Origin: Oscillochloris sp. ZM17-4
GTDB taxonomy: Bacteria; Chloroflexota; Chloroflexia; Chloroflexales; Chloroflexaceae
Length of the DNA: 41,129 bases
Direction: 5' to 3'
Assembly (NCBI RefSeq): GCF_019599295.1
Contig: NZ_JAIEWN010000007.1
Coordinates: 78,849 to 119,977 of the forward strand
Shown here: positions 1 to 7,598 of the stretch, in pieces
How positions within the stretch are numbered: position 1 is the stretch's first letter
Layout of the letters: the number at the start of each line of letters is the position of its first letter
Made by a program: the position numbers and the translations under genes
Notes under the pieces: model-generated
Databases searched by the model: none
What the model saw: the letters and a program-made list of their open reading frames with translations, nothing else
Told to the model about the DNA's origin: nothing

Positions 1-35
1 TCCCCCATACCCCCGCCGGTGGCGGGAAAGGATGA

Positions 36-44
36 TGCTATAAT
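36..44 (+). promoter_or_regulatory. Extended -10 promoter upstream of murF
   Basis: The sequence TGC followed by TATAAT (39-44) is a perfect extended -10 element. No convincing -35 box lies 17 bases upstream. Transcription would start near position 51, giving a leader of about 54 bases before murF. A 6-bp hairpin (74-79 with 86-91) sits just in front of the ribosome binding site. The murF-led part of the cluster may therefore have its own promoter besides any upstream one. Confidence 0.55.
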
Positions 45-104
45 TGCCTCCGGCTGTGTCCTGAAGATGCAGCCATCCCAGCGAAGGGATGTCAGGAGGG
101 CGAT

Positions 105-1586
105 GTGTTACGACTGGTTCATGTTCTGTATGGTGTGCAGCCACAGTGGTCCCGCGAGATGCCGCATATCCCCCCCGCGTGGGCGGATGTGACCTTCAGC
201 GAGGCGGTGACCGACTCGCGCGAGGTGGAGCCGGGGACGCTCTTCATCGCCCTGGCCGGCGAGCGCACCGACGGACATCGCTTTCTCCCCGATGTGATCG
301 CACGGGGCGCGCAGGGGGCGCTGGTCTCCCGCGCCGAGGTGCTGGCCCGCAGCGCGGCTCTGGCCCAGACTGAGCGCCCCTGGGCGCTGATCGACCCGGC
401 GACGGGCGAGGGCCTGGCTGATGCGGCACCCGGAACGTGCCTTCTCATCGCAGTAGACGACCCGCTGATGTCTGTGCAGCGGCTGGCCGCCTACCATCGC
501 CGACAGCTCACGCCGACCGTTGTTGGTATCACCGGTAGCGTGGGCAAGACCTCGACAAAAGAGGTCGTGGCGGCTGTCCTGAGCCGCCGGTTCCGCACCT
601 TAAAAAGTAAACGCAGCTTTAATAGCGAGGCCACGCTGCCCACATCTCTGCTTCGCCTGACGCCGGACCACGAGGTGGCGGTGCTGGAGATGGGGATGTG
701 GGCGCCGGGCGAGATCCGCTTTCTGGCGAGTCTCGCCCGGCCACAGATCGGCCTGGTGACGAATGTCGGCCCCACGCACCTGGAGCGGCTGAAGAGCATC
801 GAGGCCATCCAGCTCGCCAAGAGCGAGCTGCCCGAGTCGCTGCCCGAGGACGGCTGGGCGGTGCTGAACGCAGACGACCCGCTGGTGATGGCGATGGCTG
901 CCCATACGAAGGCCAGGGTCTTCTCCTACGGCCTCACGCCGACGGCGACCCTGTGGGCCGACGCGGTGGAGGGCCACGGCCTGGGCGGGATCAGCATGCG
1001 CGCCCACTATGGCGGCGGGAGCGTGACGGTGCGGCTGCCCCTGATCGGGCGTCACAGCGTCTATCTGGCCCTGGCGGCGATCAGCGTGGGCCTGATTATG
1101 GGGATGGCCTGGGACGATATCCTCGCCGGCCTAAGCGACCCTGAGGCCCAGCCCCGGCTGCGGGTGCTGCCCGGCGTCGGCGGATCGACCCTGATCGACG
1201 ACACCTACAACGCGGCGCCGATCTCGACCTTGGCGGCGCTGGACCTGCTCGCCGACACTGATGGGCGGCGGGTGGCCATCCTGGGCGATATGCTTGAGCT
1301 GGGGGCCGCCGAGGAGGAGTCCCACCGCCAGGTCGGGCGGCGGGCCGCCGAGGTCGCCCAGCTGCTGGTCACGGTCGGCCGGCGGGCGAGGTGGGTCGCG
1401 GCGGCCGCCGAGGAGGCGGGGATGCCCGCGAGCCAGATCATGGCCTTCGACACGAGCGAGGATGGGGTCGCTGCGATCCTCCCGCAGCTTCAGGCCGGCG
1501 ACTATGTGCTGGTCAAGGCGTCGCGCGGTATGGAGCTTGAGCGCGCTGTCGCGGCGCTCCAGCGCCGGCCCGAGGAGGAGGACTAA
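105..1586 (+). CDS. murF: UDP-N-acetylmuramoyl-tripeptide--D-alanyl-D-alanine ligase MurF
   Basis: MurF adds D-Ala-D-Ala to the UDP-MurNAc-tripeptide, the last cytoplasmic step of the peptidoglycan precursor. The 493-residue protein has the Mur ligase layout: an N-terminal substrate-binding domain (about 1-135), the central ATPase with P-loop GITGSVGKTS (141-150), and a C-terminal domain with the DDTYNAAP segment typical of MurF. Start: GTG at 105 with AGGAGGG at 94-100; the spacing of 4 bases is short, but no better start in this frame precedes the conserved region. An overlapping ATG at 103 is in another frame. The stop codon directly abuts the mraY start. MurF is first in the visible part of the dcw cluster, and ddl, which makes its D-Ala-D-Ala substrate, lies 9 kb downstream in the same run of genes. 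Confidence 0.95.
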   Translation: MLRLVHVLYGVQPQWSREMPHIPPAWADVTFSEAVTDSREVEPGTLFIALAGERTDGHRFLPDVIARGAQGALVSRAEVLARSAALAQTERPWALIDPATGEGLADAAPGTCLLIAVDDPLMSVQRLAAYHRRQLTPTVVGITGSVGKTSTKEVVAAVLSRRFRTLKSKRSFNSEATLPTSLLRLTPDHEVAVLEMGMWAPGEIRFLASLARPQIGLVTNVGPTHLERLKSIEAIQLAKSELPESLPEDGWAVLNADDPLVMAMAAHTKARVFSYGLTPTATLWADAVEGHGLGGISMRAHYGGGSVTVRLPLIGRHSVYLALAAISVGLIMGMAWDDILAGLSDPEAQPRLRVLPGVGGSTLIDDTYNAAPISTLAALDLLADTDGRRVAILGDMLELGAAEEESHRQVGRRAAEVAQLLVTVGRRARWVAAAAEEAGMPASQIMAFDTSEDGVAAILPQLQAGDYVLVKASRGMELERAVAALQRRPEEED

Positions 1587-2690
1587 TTGGACGTTCTACG
1601 AGCGGTGCTGGTGCAGGATATGGCCCGCGCCCTGCTGCTGGCCGCCGCAGCCTTTGTGCTGACTCTCTTTGTCGGCGGGTGGTGGGTGAAGTTCGCCCGC
1701 CGCCATAAGCTCGGCAAGCAGATCCGCATCGATGGCCCGCAGAGCCATATGACGAAGATGGGCACGCCGACGATGGGCGGCGTCATGATCGTCAGCACGG
1801 TGGTGCTGCTGACGGTGCTGTTTAACCTGGTCGACCGCTGGTCGATGCTGCTGCCCCTGGCGGTGCTGGTCAGCTTCGCCGTCCTGGGCGGCATCGACGA
1901 CTGGATGACGCTCACGAAGTCGAACTCGAAGACCTACGGCTTCACGGTGCGCTACAAGTTTCTGCTGATGCTGGCGGTGGCCTTCATCGCCAGCCTGGCG
2001 CTCTACCTGCCCAAGCCCTTCGGCCTGGAGCACGACGGGCTGGTGCAGATCCCCTTCCTGGGCGAGCGGAACATCGGGGTCTGGTTCATCCCGATCGCCA
2101 CGCTGATCATCGTCTTCATCTCCAACGCGGTAAATATCACCGATGGGCTGGACAGCCTGGCCGGATGGAACCTGACGATGGCCTTTGCGGCCTACGGGGT
2201 GATGACCTTCCTGGCCGAGCCGCGGCTGACGAACCTGATGGCCTTCAGCTTCACGCTGGTGGGGGCGTGCGCGGCCTTCCTCTGGTACAACGCCCACCCG
2301 GCCCAGGTCTTTATGGGCGACCTCGGCTCGCTGGCCCTGGGCGCGGTGCTGGCGATCGTGGCCCTCCAGTCGCAGCAGTGGCTGCTGCTGCCGGTGGTGG
2401 GGGTGATCTTTATCGTCGAGGCGCTCTCCAGCATGCTGCAGACCGGCTACTTCAAGTGGACGAAGCGCCGCTACGGCGAGGGCCGGCGGATCTTCAAGAT
2501 GGCGCCGCTGCACCACCACTTCGAGCTGCTCGGCTGGAGCCAGGTGCAGGTGACCCAGCGCTTTGTGCTGATCGGCACGGTGGCCGCGATGGTCGCGATC
2601 TCGCTGGCGATCACCTTCGCCCGCCCGAGCCCGGACACCCAGCGGGCTGACTCTGAGCCGATCGTCATTGTGGAGAAACCAGGGCAGTAA
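1587..2690 (+). CDS. mraY: Phospho-N-acetylmuramoyl-pentapeptide transferase MraY
   Basis: MraY is an integral membrane enzyme that transfers phospho-MurNAc-pentapeptide to undecaprenyl phosphate, forming lipid I. The 367-residue protein has about ten hydrophobic segments. Family signatures are present: GGIDDW (101-106), NAVNITDGLDSLAG (180-193), MGDLGSLALG (243-252) and the histidine motif APLHHHFE (306-313). The start is TTG at 1587, immediately after the murF stop, with a strong AGGAGGAG at 1573-1580 and a spacing of 6, so translation is probably coupled to murF. The stop codon is inside the left arm of an inverted repeat (2687-2728). Length and motifs are normal for the family, and the assignment is secure. 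Confidence 0.95.
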   Translation: MDVLRAVLVQDMARALLLAAAAFVLTLFVGGWWVKFARRHKLGKQIRIDGPQSHMTKMGTPTMGGVMIVSTVVLLTVLFNLVDRWSMLLPLAVLVSFAVLGGIDDWMTLTKSNSKTYGFTVRYKFLLMLAVAFIASLALYLPKPFGLEHDGLVQIPFLGERNIGVWFIPIATLIIVFISNAVNITDGLDSLAGWNLTMAFAAYGVMTFLAEPRLTNLMAFSFTLVGACAAFLWYNAHPAQVFMGDLGSLALGAVLAIVALQSQQWLLLPVVGVIFIVEALSSMLQTGYFKWTKRRYGEGRRIFKMAPLHHHFELLGWSQVQVTQRFVLIGTVAAMVAISLAITFARPSPDTQRADSEPIVIVEKPGQ

Positions 2691-2728
2691 GGGCACCCCT
2701 TGTGGGCGCCCACAAGGGGCGCCCTTAC
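2687..2728. repeat. Palindromic 'gtaagggc' element at the mraY stop
   Basis: Two 21-base arms (2687-2707 and 2708-2728) are reverse complements with one mismatch and no loop. The outer sequence gtaagggc...gcccttac is shared with hairpins at 15347-15383 and, shortened, at 27846-27867, so this is a dispersed intergenic palindrome family. It overlaps the mraY stop codon. It could act as a terminator or an mRNA end, but there is no T-tract and murD follows on the same strand. Confidence 0.7.
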
Positions 2729-2779
2729 AGTTACCGTGTGGGGGAGCTCAGCCTTCCTCACACCCCAGACACCCCAGAT

Positions 2780-4318
2780 ATGGATCTACGCGGGAAGCGC
2801 ATTCTGGTGATGGGGCTGGGGGTTCACGGCGGCGGGCTGGGGTCGGCCCGGTGGCTGCTCGGCCAGGGCGCCCGCGTCACTGTCACCGATATGGCCTCGC
2901 CCGAGGCCCTGGCCGCGCCGCTCGCCCAGCTCGACTCCGCCGCCGCCGCGCTCGGCGTCAGCGTCGGCTACACCCTCGGCGAGCACCGCGCCGAGGACTT
3001 TACCTCCAGCGATCTCGTCGTGGTCAACCCCGCCGTCCGCCCGGACTCGCCCTGGCTGGCGCTCTGCCGCCAGGCCGGCGTGCCGATCGAGACGGAGATG
3101 ACCCTCTTCTTCCGGGCCTGCCCCGGCCCCATCCTCGGCGTCACCGGCACCAAGGGCAAGACCACCACCGCGCTGATGCTGGCCGCCATGCTCCGCGAGG
3201 CCTTCCCCGACACGGTGGCCGCCGGGAACCTGCGCGTCTCGGCACTGGAGGCGCTGGAGACGATCACCGCGCAGACGCCGGTGGTGCTGGAGCTGAGCAG
3301 CTTCCAGCTTGAGCGGCTGGGCGAGGCCGGGCTGAGCCCGCGCTACAGCCTGATCACGAACCTCTCGGCCGACCATATCAACTGGCACGGCTCGATGGAG
3401 GCCTACGCCAGGGCCAAGGCGCAGATCTTCGCCCACCAGGGCGCGGATGGGGTGGTGGTGCTGAGGCGGCAGGAGGCCGTCGGCAGGCGGCAGGGAGCCT
3501 CAGGCCGGGTGATCTTGTACGACGCGGTGCCGGGGGCTGAGGCCGAGGCGCGGATATCGTCTGATGGCAACTTGCTGCTGGGCGATGAGGCGCTGGCGCA
3601 GGCGGGCGACATCCGGCTGCCGGGGGCGCACAGCCGGGCCAACGCACTAGCCGCCGCCGCCCTGGCCCGCAGCTTCGGGGTTGCGCCCGCGCAGATCGCC
3701 GCCGCCCTGCGCGGCTTCGCCGGGGTCGAGCACCGGCTGGAGCTGGTGGCCGAGATCGATGGCGTGCGCTACGTGAACGACACGACGGCGACGAACCCGG
3801 CCGCCGCCCTGGCCGCGCTGGAGTCGACCGAGACGCCGATCGTGCTGATCGCCGGCGGGGCCGACAAGGAGCTGATGTTCGAGGATCTAGGCAGGGCGAT
3901 CGCCCGGCGGGTGAAGGCGCTGGTGCTGCTGAAAGGCAGCGCGACGGCGCGGCTCACACAGGCAATTGCAGATTGCAGATTGCAGATTGCAGATTGTAGG
4001 CTGCAGATGGTCGATGGGCCATATGGCGACTTCGAGCAGGCCATCCTGTCGGCGCGGGGGATGGCCGAGTCCGGGGACACGGTGCTGCTCTCGCCGGGGT
4101 GCGCGAGCTTCGGGATGTTCCGCAACGAGTTCCACCGCGGCGAGGAGTTTCGCCGGATCGTGTATGGTCTTGCGGCGGATGACGCCATCCCATCCGATGA
4201 TGCCGTCCAACCCGATGGGCATCCCGCACCCGATGGGCATCCCGCACCCGATGGGCATCCGGCGGCGCTGCTTCTGGCGATAGCCGCGATGGCGCTGCTG
4301 CTCCCGCCAGCCTCATGA
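2780..4318 (+). CDS. murD: UDP-N-acetylmuramoyl-L-alanine--D-glutamate ligase MurD, with repeat insert and C-terminal extension
   Basis: MurD adds D-glutamate to UDP-MurNAc-L-Ala. The N-terminal Rossmann-like domain begins MDLRGKRILVMGLG, and the ATPase P-loop GVTGTKGKTTT lies at 120-130. I chose ATG 2780 because upstream codons are encoded by the palindrome and lack family similarity; no clear ribosome binding site is visible. From here the protein is 512 residues, against a usual 450 or so. Two things explain the excess. A heptanucleotide array adds an in-frame segment ([17 protein letters not shown], about 396-411) in the C-terminal domain just before the segment DGPYGDFEQAI. After the expected end (EFRRIVYGL) come three PDGHPA repeats and a hydrophobic tail. 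A region around 3467-3508 (CGGCAGG units) also looks like a decayed array replacing the usual 'LNxDDP' segment. Core motifs are intact, so the enzyme is probably active. Confidence 0.9.
   Translation: MDLRGKRILVMGLGVHGGGLGSARWLLGQGARVTVTDMASPEALAAPLAQLDSAAAALGVSVGYTLGEHRAEDFTSSDLVVVNPAVRPDSPWLALCRQAGVPIETEMTLFFRACPGPILGVTGTKGKTTTALMLAAMLREAFPDTVAAGNLRVSALEALETITAQTPVVLELSSFQLERLGEAGLSPRYSLITNLSADHINWHGSMEAYARAKAQIFAHQGADGVVVLRRQEAVGRRQGASGRVILYDAVPGAEAEARISSDGNLLLGDEALAQAGDIRLPGAHSRANALAAAALARSFGVAPAQIAAALRGFAGVEHRLELVAEIDGVRYVNDTTATNPAAALAALESTETPIVLIAGGADKELMFEDLGRAIARRVKALVLLKGSATARLTQAIADCRLQIADCRLQMVDGPYGDFEQAILSARGMAESGDTVLLSPGCASFGMFRNEFHRGEEFRRIVYGLAADDAIPSDDAVQPDGHPAPDGHPAPDGHPAALLLAIAAMALLLPPAS
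3963..4009 (+). repeat. (GCAGATT)n heptanucleotide array inside murD
   Basis: About six heptads of the ATTGCAG/GCAGATT family in one orientation, the last two degenerate (gtaggct, gcagatg). The array is translated as repeats of the cyclic heptapeptide ADCRLQI. There is no opposing arm, unlike the hairpin copies elsewhere. The only GTAG variant unit falls in the phase that reads TGT-AGG, so no stop arises. It lies in the MurD C-terminal domain. Confidence 0.9.
4211..4264 (+). repeat. 18-bp tandem repeat (x3) at the murD 3' end
   Basis: Three units of cccgatgggcatcccgca (4211-4228, 4229-4246, 4247-4264; the last has a changed end) encode PDGHPA three times. The sequence just upstream (from about 4180) carries diverged relatives of the unit. 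It lies beyond the normal end of MurD and is followed by a hydrophobic stretch of about 14 residues. Confidence 0.85.
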
Positions 4319-4349
4319 TTGCTGATTGCAGATTGCAGATTGCAGATTG
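4317..4349 (+). repeat. (GCAGATT)n array between murD and ftsW
   Basis: Four to five heptads (gattgct, then gattgca units) begin inside the murD stop codon and run into the 78-base gap before ftsW. It has a single orientation with no opposing arm. It is the same family as the array inside murD 300 bases upstream. Confidence 0.85.
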
Positions 4350-4396
4350 GGCGCAGCGCCTTCAATGTTTGACTCTGCACGCGGAAGGTATCACGG

Positions 4397-5665
4397 ATGA
4401 CCGAACGAGCAAACAAGCCTGACTATGTGCTGCTGGCCACGGTGGGCATCCTGGTCTGTATCGGCCTGGTGATGGTCTACAGCGCCAGCTTCGTGGAGGC
4501 CTTCGCCCTCTACGAGAACCAGTACTACTATCTGCTCAGGCAGATCGTGGGGGCCTTCGTCGGCACAGCGGGCCTGCTGGTGGCCCAGCGGATCCACTAC
4601 AGCTTCTGGCGCACCTACTCGGTGCAGCTGATGGCGCTGGCCCTCGTCCTGCTCTTCCTGGTGCTCATCCTGCCGTCCTCGATGACCCAGGTCAACGGCT
4701 CGCGCTCCTGGCTGCGCTTCGGCGAGGGCGGGGTCTTCGGCCTGATCAGCATCCAGCCGACGGAGTTCACCAAGCTGGCGATCATCATCTACTTCGCCGA
4801 CTGGCTCTCGCGGCGCAGCGAGAAGCTGGGGAATGTGAGCTACGGGCTCATCCCCTTCGCCGTGATGCTCGGCCTCGTCTGCGGCCTGGTGATGCTGGAG
4901 CCGGACCTGGGCACGACGGTGGTGCTGGTCGTGATCGCCGGGGTGGTCTACTTCGCGGCCGGGGCGAATGTCTGGCACGTGCTGGGGGCGGCCGGCCTGG
5001 GCGGGGTGGCCTTCTGGCTGATGATCAATGTGGTCGGCTTTGGCAACAACATGCGGATCAAGGCCTTCCTCGATCCCTGGGCCTACTACGACGGGGCTGG
5101 CTTCCAGCCCATCCACGCGCTCTACGCTCTGGGCAGCGGCGGCATCTTCGGGGCCGGGCTCGGCCAGGGCCGGCAGAAGTTTCAGTGGCTGCCGCAGGCT
5201 CACACCGACACGATCTTCGCCATCGTGGGCGAGGAGCTCGGCCTGATCGGCACGCTGGCGGTTGTGGCGGCCTTCACCCTGATCGCCTACCGGGGCTACA
5301 AGATCGCCGGGCGTGCGCCGAGCCCCTTCGCCGCCCTGGTCGCCGTCGGCATCACCACCTGGGTCTGCTTCCAGGCCCTGATCAATATCGCGGTGACAAC
5401 CTCGCTCATCCCGTTCACCGGGCTGACGCTGCCCTTCCTCTCCTACGGCAGCAGCTCGCTGATGGCCTGTATGGTGGGCGTCGGCATCCTGCTGAATATC
5501 TCGCGCTACACGGCGCCGCACCAGGCCCAGGAGACTAGCGATGGCCCGACTGTCCGCCGGCGGCCCGCCCGCCGCATCCTCGACAATCTTCCTGTCTGGC
5601 GGGGGAACGGGCGGACACGTCTACCCAGCCCTGTCGGTGGCCGCCGCGCTCGCCGCCGGTGGTGA
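4397..5665 (+). CDS. ftsW: SEDS-family lipid II polymerase FtsW
   Basis: FtsW is the septal peptidoglycan glycosyltransferase of the SEDS family, working with a class B PBP. The protein has the multi-span membrane topology and SEDS signatures: NGSRSWLRFG, the IQPTEFTKLA segment, LEPDLGTT, the HTDTIFAIVGEELGL segment and PFLSYGSSSL near the end. ATG 4397 has GGAAGG at 4383-4388, spacing 8. The membrane core ends around residue 380. The remaining 40 or so residues are a basic tail (RRRPARRILDN...) encoded in the 125-base overlap with murG. Such a long same-strand overlap is unusual, and the tail may be a by-product of GC-rich sequence with few stops. Placement between murD and murG is the classic dcw order. 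Confidence 0.93.
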   Translation: MTERANKPDYVLLATVGILVCIGLVMVYSASFVEAFALYENQYYYLLRQIVGAFVGTAGLLVAQRIHYSFWRTYSVQLMALALVLLFLVLILPSSMTQVNGSRSWLRFGEGGVFGLISIQPTEFTKLAIIIYFADWLSRRSEKLGNVSYGLIPFAVMLGLVCGLVMLEPDLGTTVVLVVIAGVVYFAAGANVWHVLGAAGLGGVAFWLMINVVGFGNNMRIKAFLDPWAYYDGAGFQPIHALYALGSGGIFGAGLGQGRQKFQWLPQAHTDTIFAIVGEELGLIGTLAVVAAFTLIAYRGYKIAGRAPSPFAALVAVGITTWVCFQALINIAVTTSLIPFTGLTLPFLSYGSSSLMACMVGVGILLNISRYTAPHQAQETSDGPTVRRRPARRILDNLPVWRGNGRTRLPSPVGGRRARRRW

Positions 5666-6836
5666 GGGCCGCCGCCTGGTCTATGTCGGCAGCGTTGGCG
5701 GCATGGAGGAGGCGATCGTGGCCCGCGAGAGCGACCTGCCCTTCCGGGCGCTGCCGGCGGCGGCGCTGCGCGGGCGGGGGCCAGCCCAGATGGCCCGCGG
5801 GGCCGCCACGATGGCGGCGGGCACCCTGGCCGCGCGGCGGCTCATCCGCGAGCTGCGCCCGGCGGCGATCCTTGGCACCGGAGGCTATGTCTGTGTCCCG
5901 CTGTTCCTGGCCGCGAGGCTGATGGGTGTGCCGACGATGATCTACCTGCCCGATGTGGTCCCTGGGCTGGCCGTGAAGCTCCTGAGCCGGATCGCCACGC
6001 TGACGGCGGTGAATGTGGAGGATGCGTTGCCGTATTTAGGCTTTCGGGCCAACGAACGACCAATGACGAACGACCAACCCTTGCGCACTACGGCGGTCGC
6101 TCATCGCTCGTCGTTCGTCGTGGCGGGCTACCCGGTGAGGGCCGAGCTGTTCGGCCAGGATCGGGCGGCGTGTCGGCGGGCATTCGGCCTGGGCGACGGG
6201 CTGCCGGTGGCCCTGGTGTACGGGGGAAGTCGGGGGGCGCGCAGCCTCAACCGGGCGGTCGCGGCGCTGCTGCCCGACCTGCTGGAGCGCTGTCAGATCA
6301 TCCACGTCTGCGGGCGCGAGGGCGACGATGCCTGGCTGCGCGAGGCGGCGGGGCGGCTGGGGACGGAGCTGAGGGCGCGGTATGTGCTGTATCCGTACTT
6401 AGAGTCTGGAGTTGGGAGCTGGGGGGTGGGGGGTAAGGCGTCCCAACCCCCAGCCCCCAACCCCCAACCCCCAACAATGACCCAGGCATTCGGCGCGGCC
6501 GACCTGGCGGTCTGTCGGAGCGGTGCCTCGACGCTGGCCGAGCTGCCGGCGGCCGGTCTGCCGGCGGTGCTGGTGCCCTACCCCTACGTCCATCAGGATG
6601 AGAACGCCGACTACCTGGTTCGCCGGGGCGCTGCGGTGAAAGTGGGCGACTCCGCGATGCTCGGCGACGGGAGGCCGCAGGACGGGCCGCTGGCCCGCGA
6701 GGTGATCCGACTCTTAGAGAACGAACACGAGCGACAACGCATGGCTAAGCAGAGTCGGGCGCTGGCCCGGCCAGATGCGGCCCGGCATCTGGCGGAGGCG
6801 ATCAGCCGTCTGGCGACAAGGAGTGCTGGCAGATGA
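5541..6836 (+). CDS. murG: UDP-GlcNAc--lipid I N-acetylglucosaminyltransferase MurG with two in-frame repeat inserts
   Basis: MurG converts lipid I to lipid II at the inner face of the membrane. The N-terminal glycine loop FLSGGGTGGHVYPALSVA, the GTGGYVCVP segment, the GYPVR linker, the GGSRGARSLN loop and the donor-site block RSGASTLAEL with PYPYVHQDENA are all present. The usual HEQN-type acceptor motif reads YLPDVVPGL instead. The protein is 431 residues against a usual 350-370. Two inserts account for the excess: about residues 171-193 (NERPMTNDQ...HRSSF), between the two Rossmann domains, and about 289-312 (SGVGSWGVGG...NPQPPT), before the MTQAFGAADLAV helix. Both are encoded by inverted heptanucleotide arrays and both keep the frame. 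ATG 5541 overlaps ftsW; the stop overlaps the next start as ATGA. Confidence 0.93.
   Translation: MARLSAGGPPAASSTIFLSGGGTGGHVYPALSVAAALAAGGEGRRLVYVGSVGGMEEAIVARESDLPFRALPAAALRGRGPAQMARGAATMAAGTLAARRLIRELRPAAILGTGGYVCVPLFLAARLMGVPTMIYLPDVVPGLAVKLLSRIATLTAVNVEDALPYLGFRANERPMTNDQPLRTTAVAHRSSFVVAGYPVRAELFGQDRAACRRAFGLGDGLPVALVYGGSRGARSLNRAVAALLPDLLERCQIIHVCGREGDDAWLREAAGRLGTELRARYVLYPYLESGVGSWGVGGKASQPPAPNPQPPTMTQAFGAADLAVCRSGASTLAELPAAGLPAVLVPYPYVHQDENADYLVRRGAAVKVGDSAMLGDGRPQDGPLAREVIRLLENEHERQRMAKQSRALARPDAARHLAEAISRLATRSAGR
6052..6120 (+). repeat. Inverted heptad element (CGAACGA family) inside murG
   Basis: The left arm is made of imperfect 7-base units (cgaacga, ccaatga, cgaacga, 6053-6073) and the right arm of their partial reverse complements (tcgctca, tcgctcg, tcgttcg, 6097-6117). 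The whole element stays open in the murG frame and encodes the first extra segment of the protein. The spacing in multiples of 7 is what links it to the other arrays here; the base sequence is a separate family. Confidence 0.7.
6408..6474 (+). repeat. Inverted heptad element (CCCCCAA family) inside murG
   Basis: The left arm has four G-rich heptads (ggagttg, ggagctg, gggggtg, gggggta, 6408-6435). The right arm has four C-rich heptads (cccccag once, then cccccaa three times, 6447-6474). It can fold as an imperfect hairpin and encodes the second extra MurG segment, rich in Gly on the left and Pro/Asn/Gln on the right. Pure CCCCCAA arrays have no stop in any of the six frames. Confidence 0.8.
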
Positions 6837-7480
6837 ACTACGAGTGGCTCACGTTGATGCCTCTGGCCCAGGCAGCGATCACCCTAAGCCTGAGCGGCTT
6901 CGCGCTGCTAGTGATTCTGATGGCGATCGGTGCCTATGGCGGCTACCAGGCGGGGATTCGCAACATCCTGACGATCGCGATCTGGTCGATTATCGCCTAC
7001 ATCACCTGTGTGCAGGGCGGCAACTTCCTGGTTGATCTGATCAATCGCTTCTGGCAGAACGGGCCGCGGCTGGTTGCCTTCGCCATCGGCAATAACCCGG
7101 ACGCCGCCCTGCGCCTCGACCCGCTGATCGAGCCGGGTTTCCAGGTGCCGCTGTTCTTCCGCGTCGTGTCGTTCATCGCCCTGGTGCTGTTCGGCTTCTT
7201 CTTCAACCGCAAGGCGGCCTGGAAGGGCCCGCCGAAGGAGCCGCTGGCCAAGCCCCTCGGCCTCTTTGTCGGCGGCCTGATCGCGCTGATCTGGACGAAT
7301 GCGTCAGTGGTCTTCTGGAGCGACTTCCAGTCAAATGGGGGCACCTTCGGCGGGCCGGTCGCCACCATCCTGAACACACTCCCCGACGTGAGCCTGCTGC
7401 TCCCGTCGCTGATCGCGGTCTTCTTCTTGATCTTGATCATCCTGGTGGTCTTCTACTTCCCGAGGGTCTGGAAGCCCTGA
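6833..7480 (+). CDS. CvpA-like integral membrane protein
   Basis: This 215-residue membrane protein has about five hydrophobic segments (about 14-35, 45-63, 105-122, 143-160, 190-210). The glycine-rich start of the second segment (GAYGGYQAGIRNILTIAIW) resembles the GxxRG entry of CvpA-family proteins, but similarity is weak, so the family call is tentative. ATG 6833 overlaps the murG stop (ATGA), with AAGGAG at 6818-6823, spacing 9, so it is coupled to murG. Sitting between murG and murC suggests a role connected with the envelope, but nothing in the sequence gives a reaction. It is followed directly by heptad repeats. Confidence 0.6.
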   Translation: MNYEWLTLMPLAQAAITLSLSGFALLVILMAIGAYGGYQAGIRNILTIAIWSIIAYITCVQGGNFLVDLINRFWQNGPRLVAFAIGNNPDAALRLDPLIEPGFQVPLFFRVVSFIALVLFGFFFNRKAAWKGPPKEPLAKPLGLFVGGLIALIWTNASVVFWSDFQSNGGTFGGPVATILNTLPDVSLLLPSLIAVFFLILIILVVFYFPRVWKP

Positions 7481-7481
7481 G

Positions 7482-7594
7482 AGGGGACAGGGGACAGGTG
7501 ACAGGGGACAGGCCGGGCATCGCTCGTCTTCCACCCGGTCTCCTCCACCCGGTCTCCTCCACCCTGTACCCTGTACCCTGTACCCTGTACCCTA
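7482..7594. repeat. Heptad-array element between the CvpA-like gene and murC
   Basis: The gap is filled by 7-base units. The left part (7482-7512) contains ggggaca-type units. The right part is nine consecutive heptads (7532-7594): cacccgg and tctcctc alternating twice, then caccctg, taccctg three times, and taccctа-type last unit (ends in a). Left G-rich and right C-rich units can pair imperfectly. The array ends 4 bases before the murC ATG and leaves no room for a normal ribosome binding site. The same GGGTACA unit recurs after the TetR gene (27765-27787). Confidence 0.85.
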
Positions 7595-7598
7595 GCTT

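Noticed and set aside
3963-4349. CRISPR array
   Set aside because: Repeats are contiguous 7-base units without unique spacers, and no cas gene is present.
4319-4396. TTGACT at 4369-4374 as a -35 for ftsW
   Set aside because: It is too close to the start codon for a -10 and transcription start to fit.
7482-7594. G-quadruplex regulatory element
   Set aside because: G-runs in the ggggaca units are separated regularly, but runs of four Gs with short loops are too few and the C-rich opposite part favours hairpin pairing; not supported strongly enough to call.
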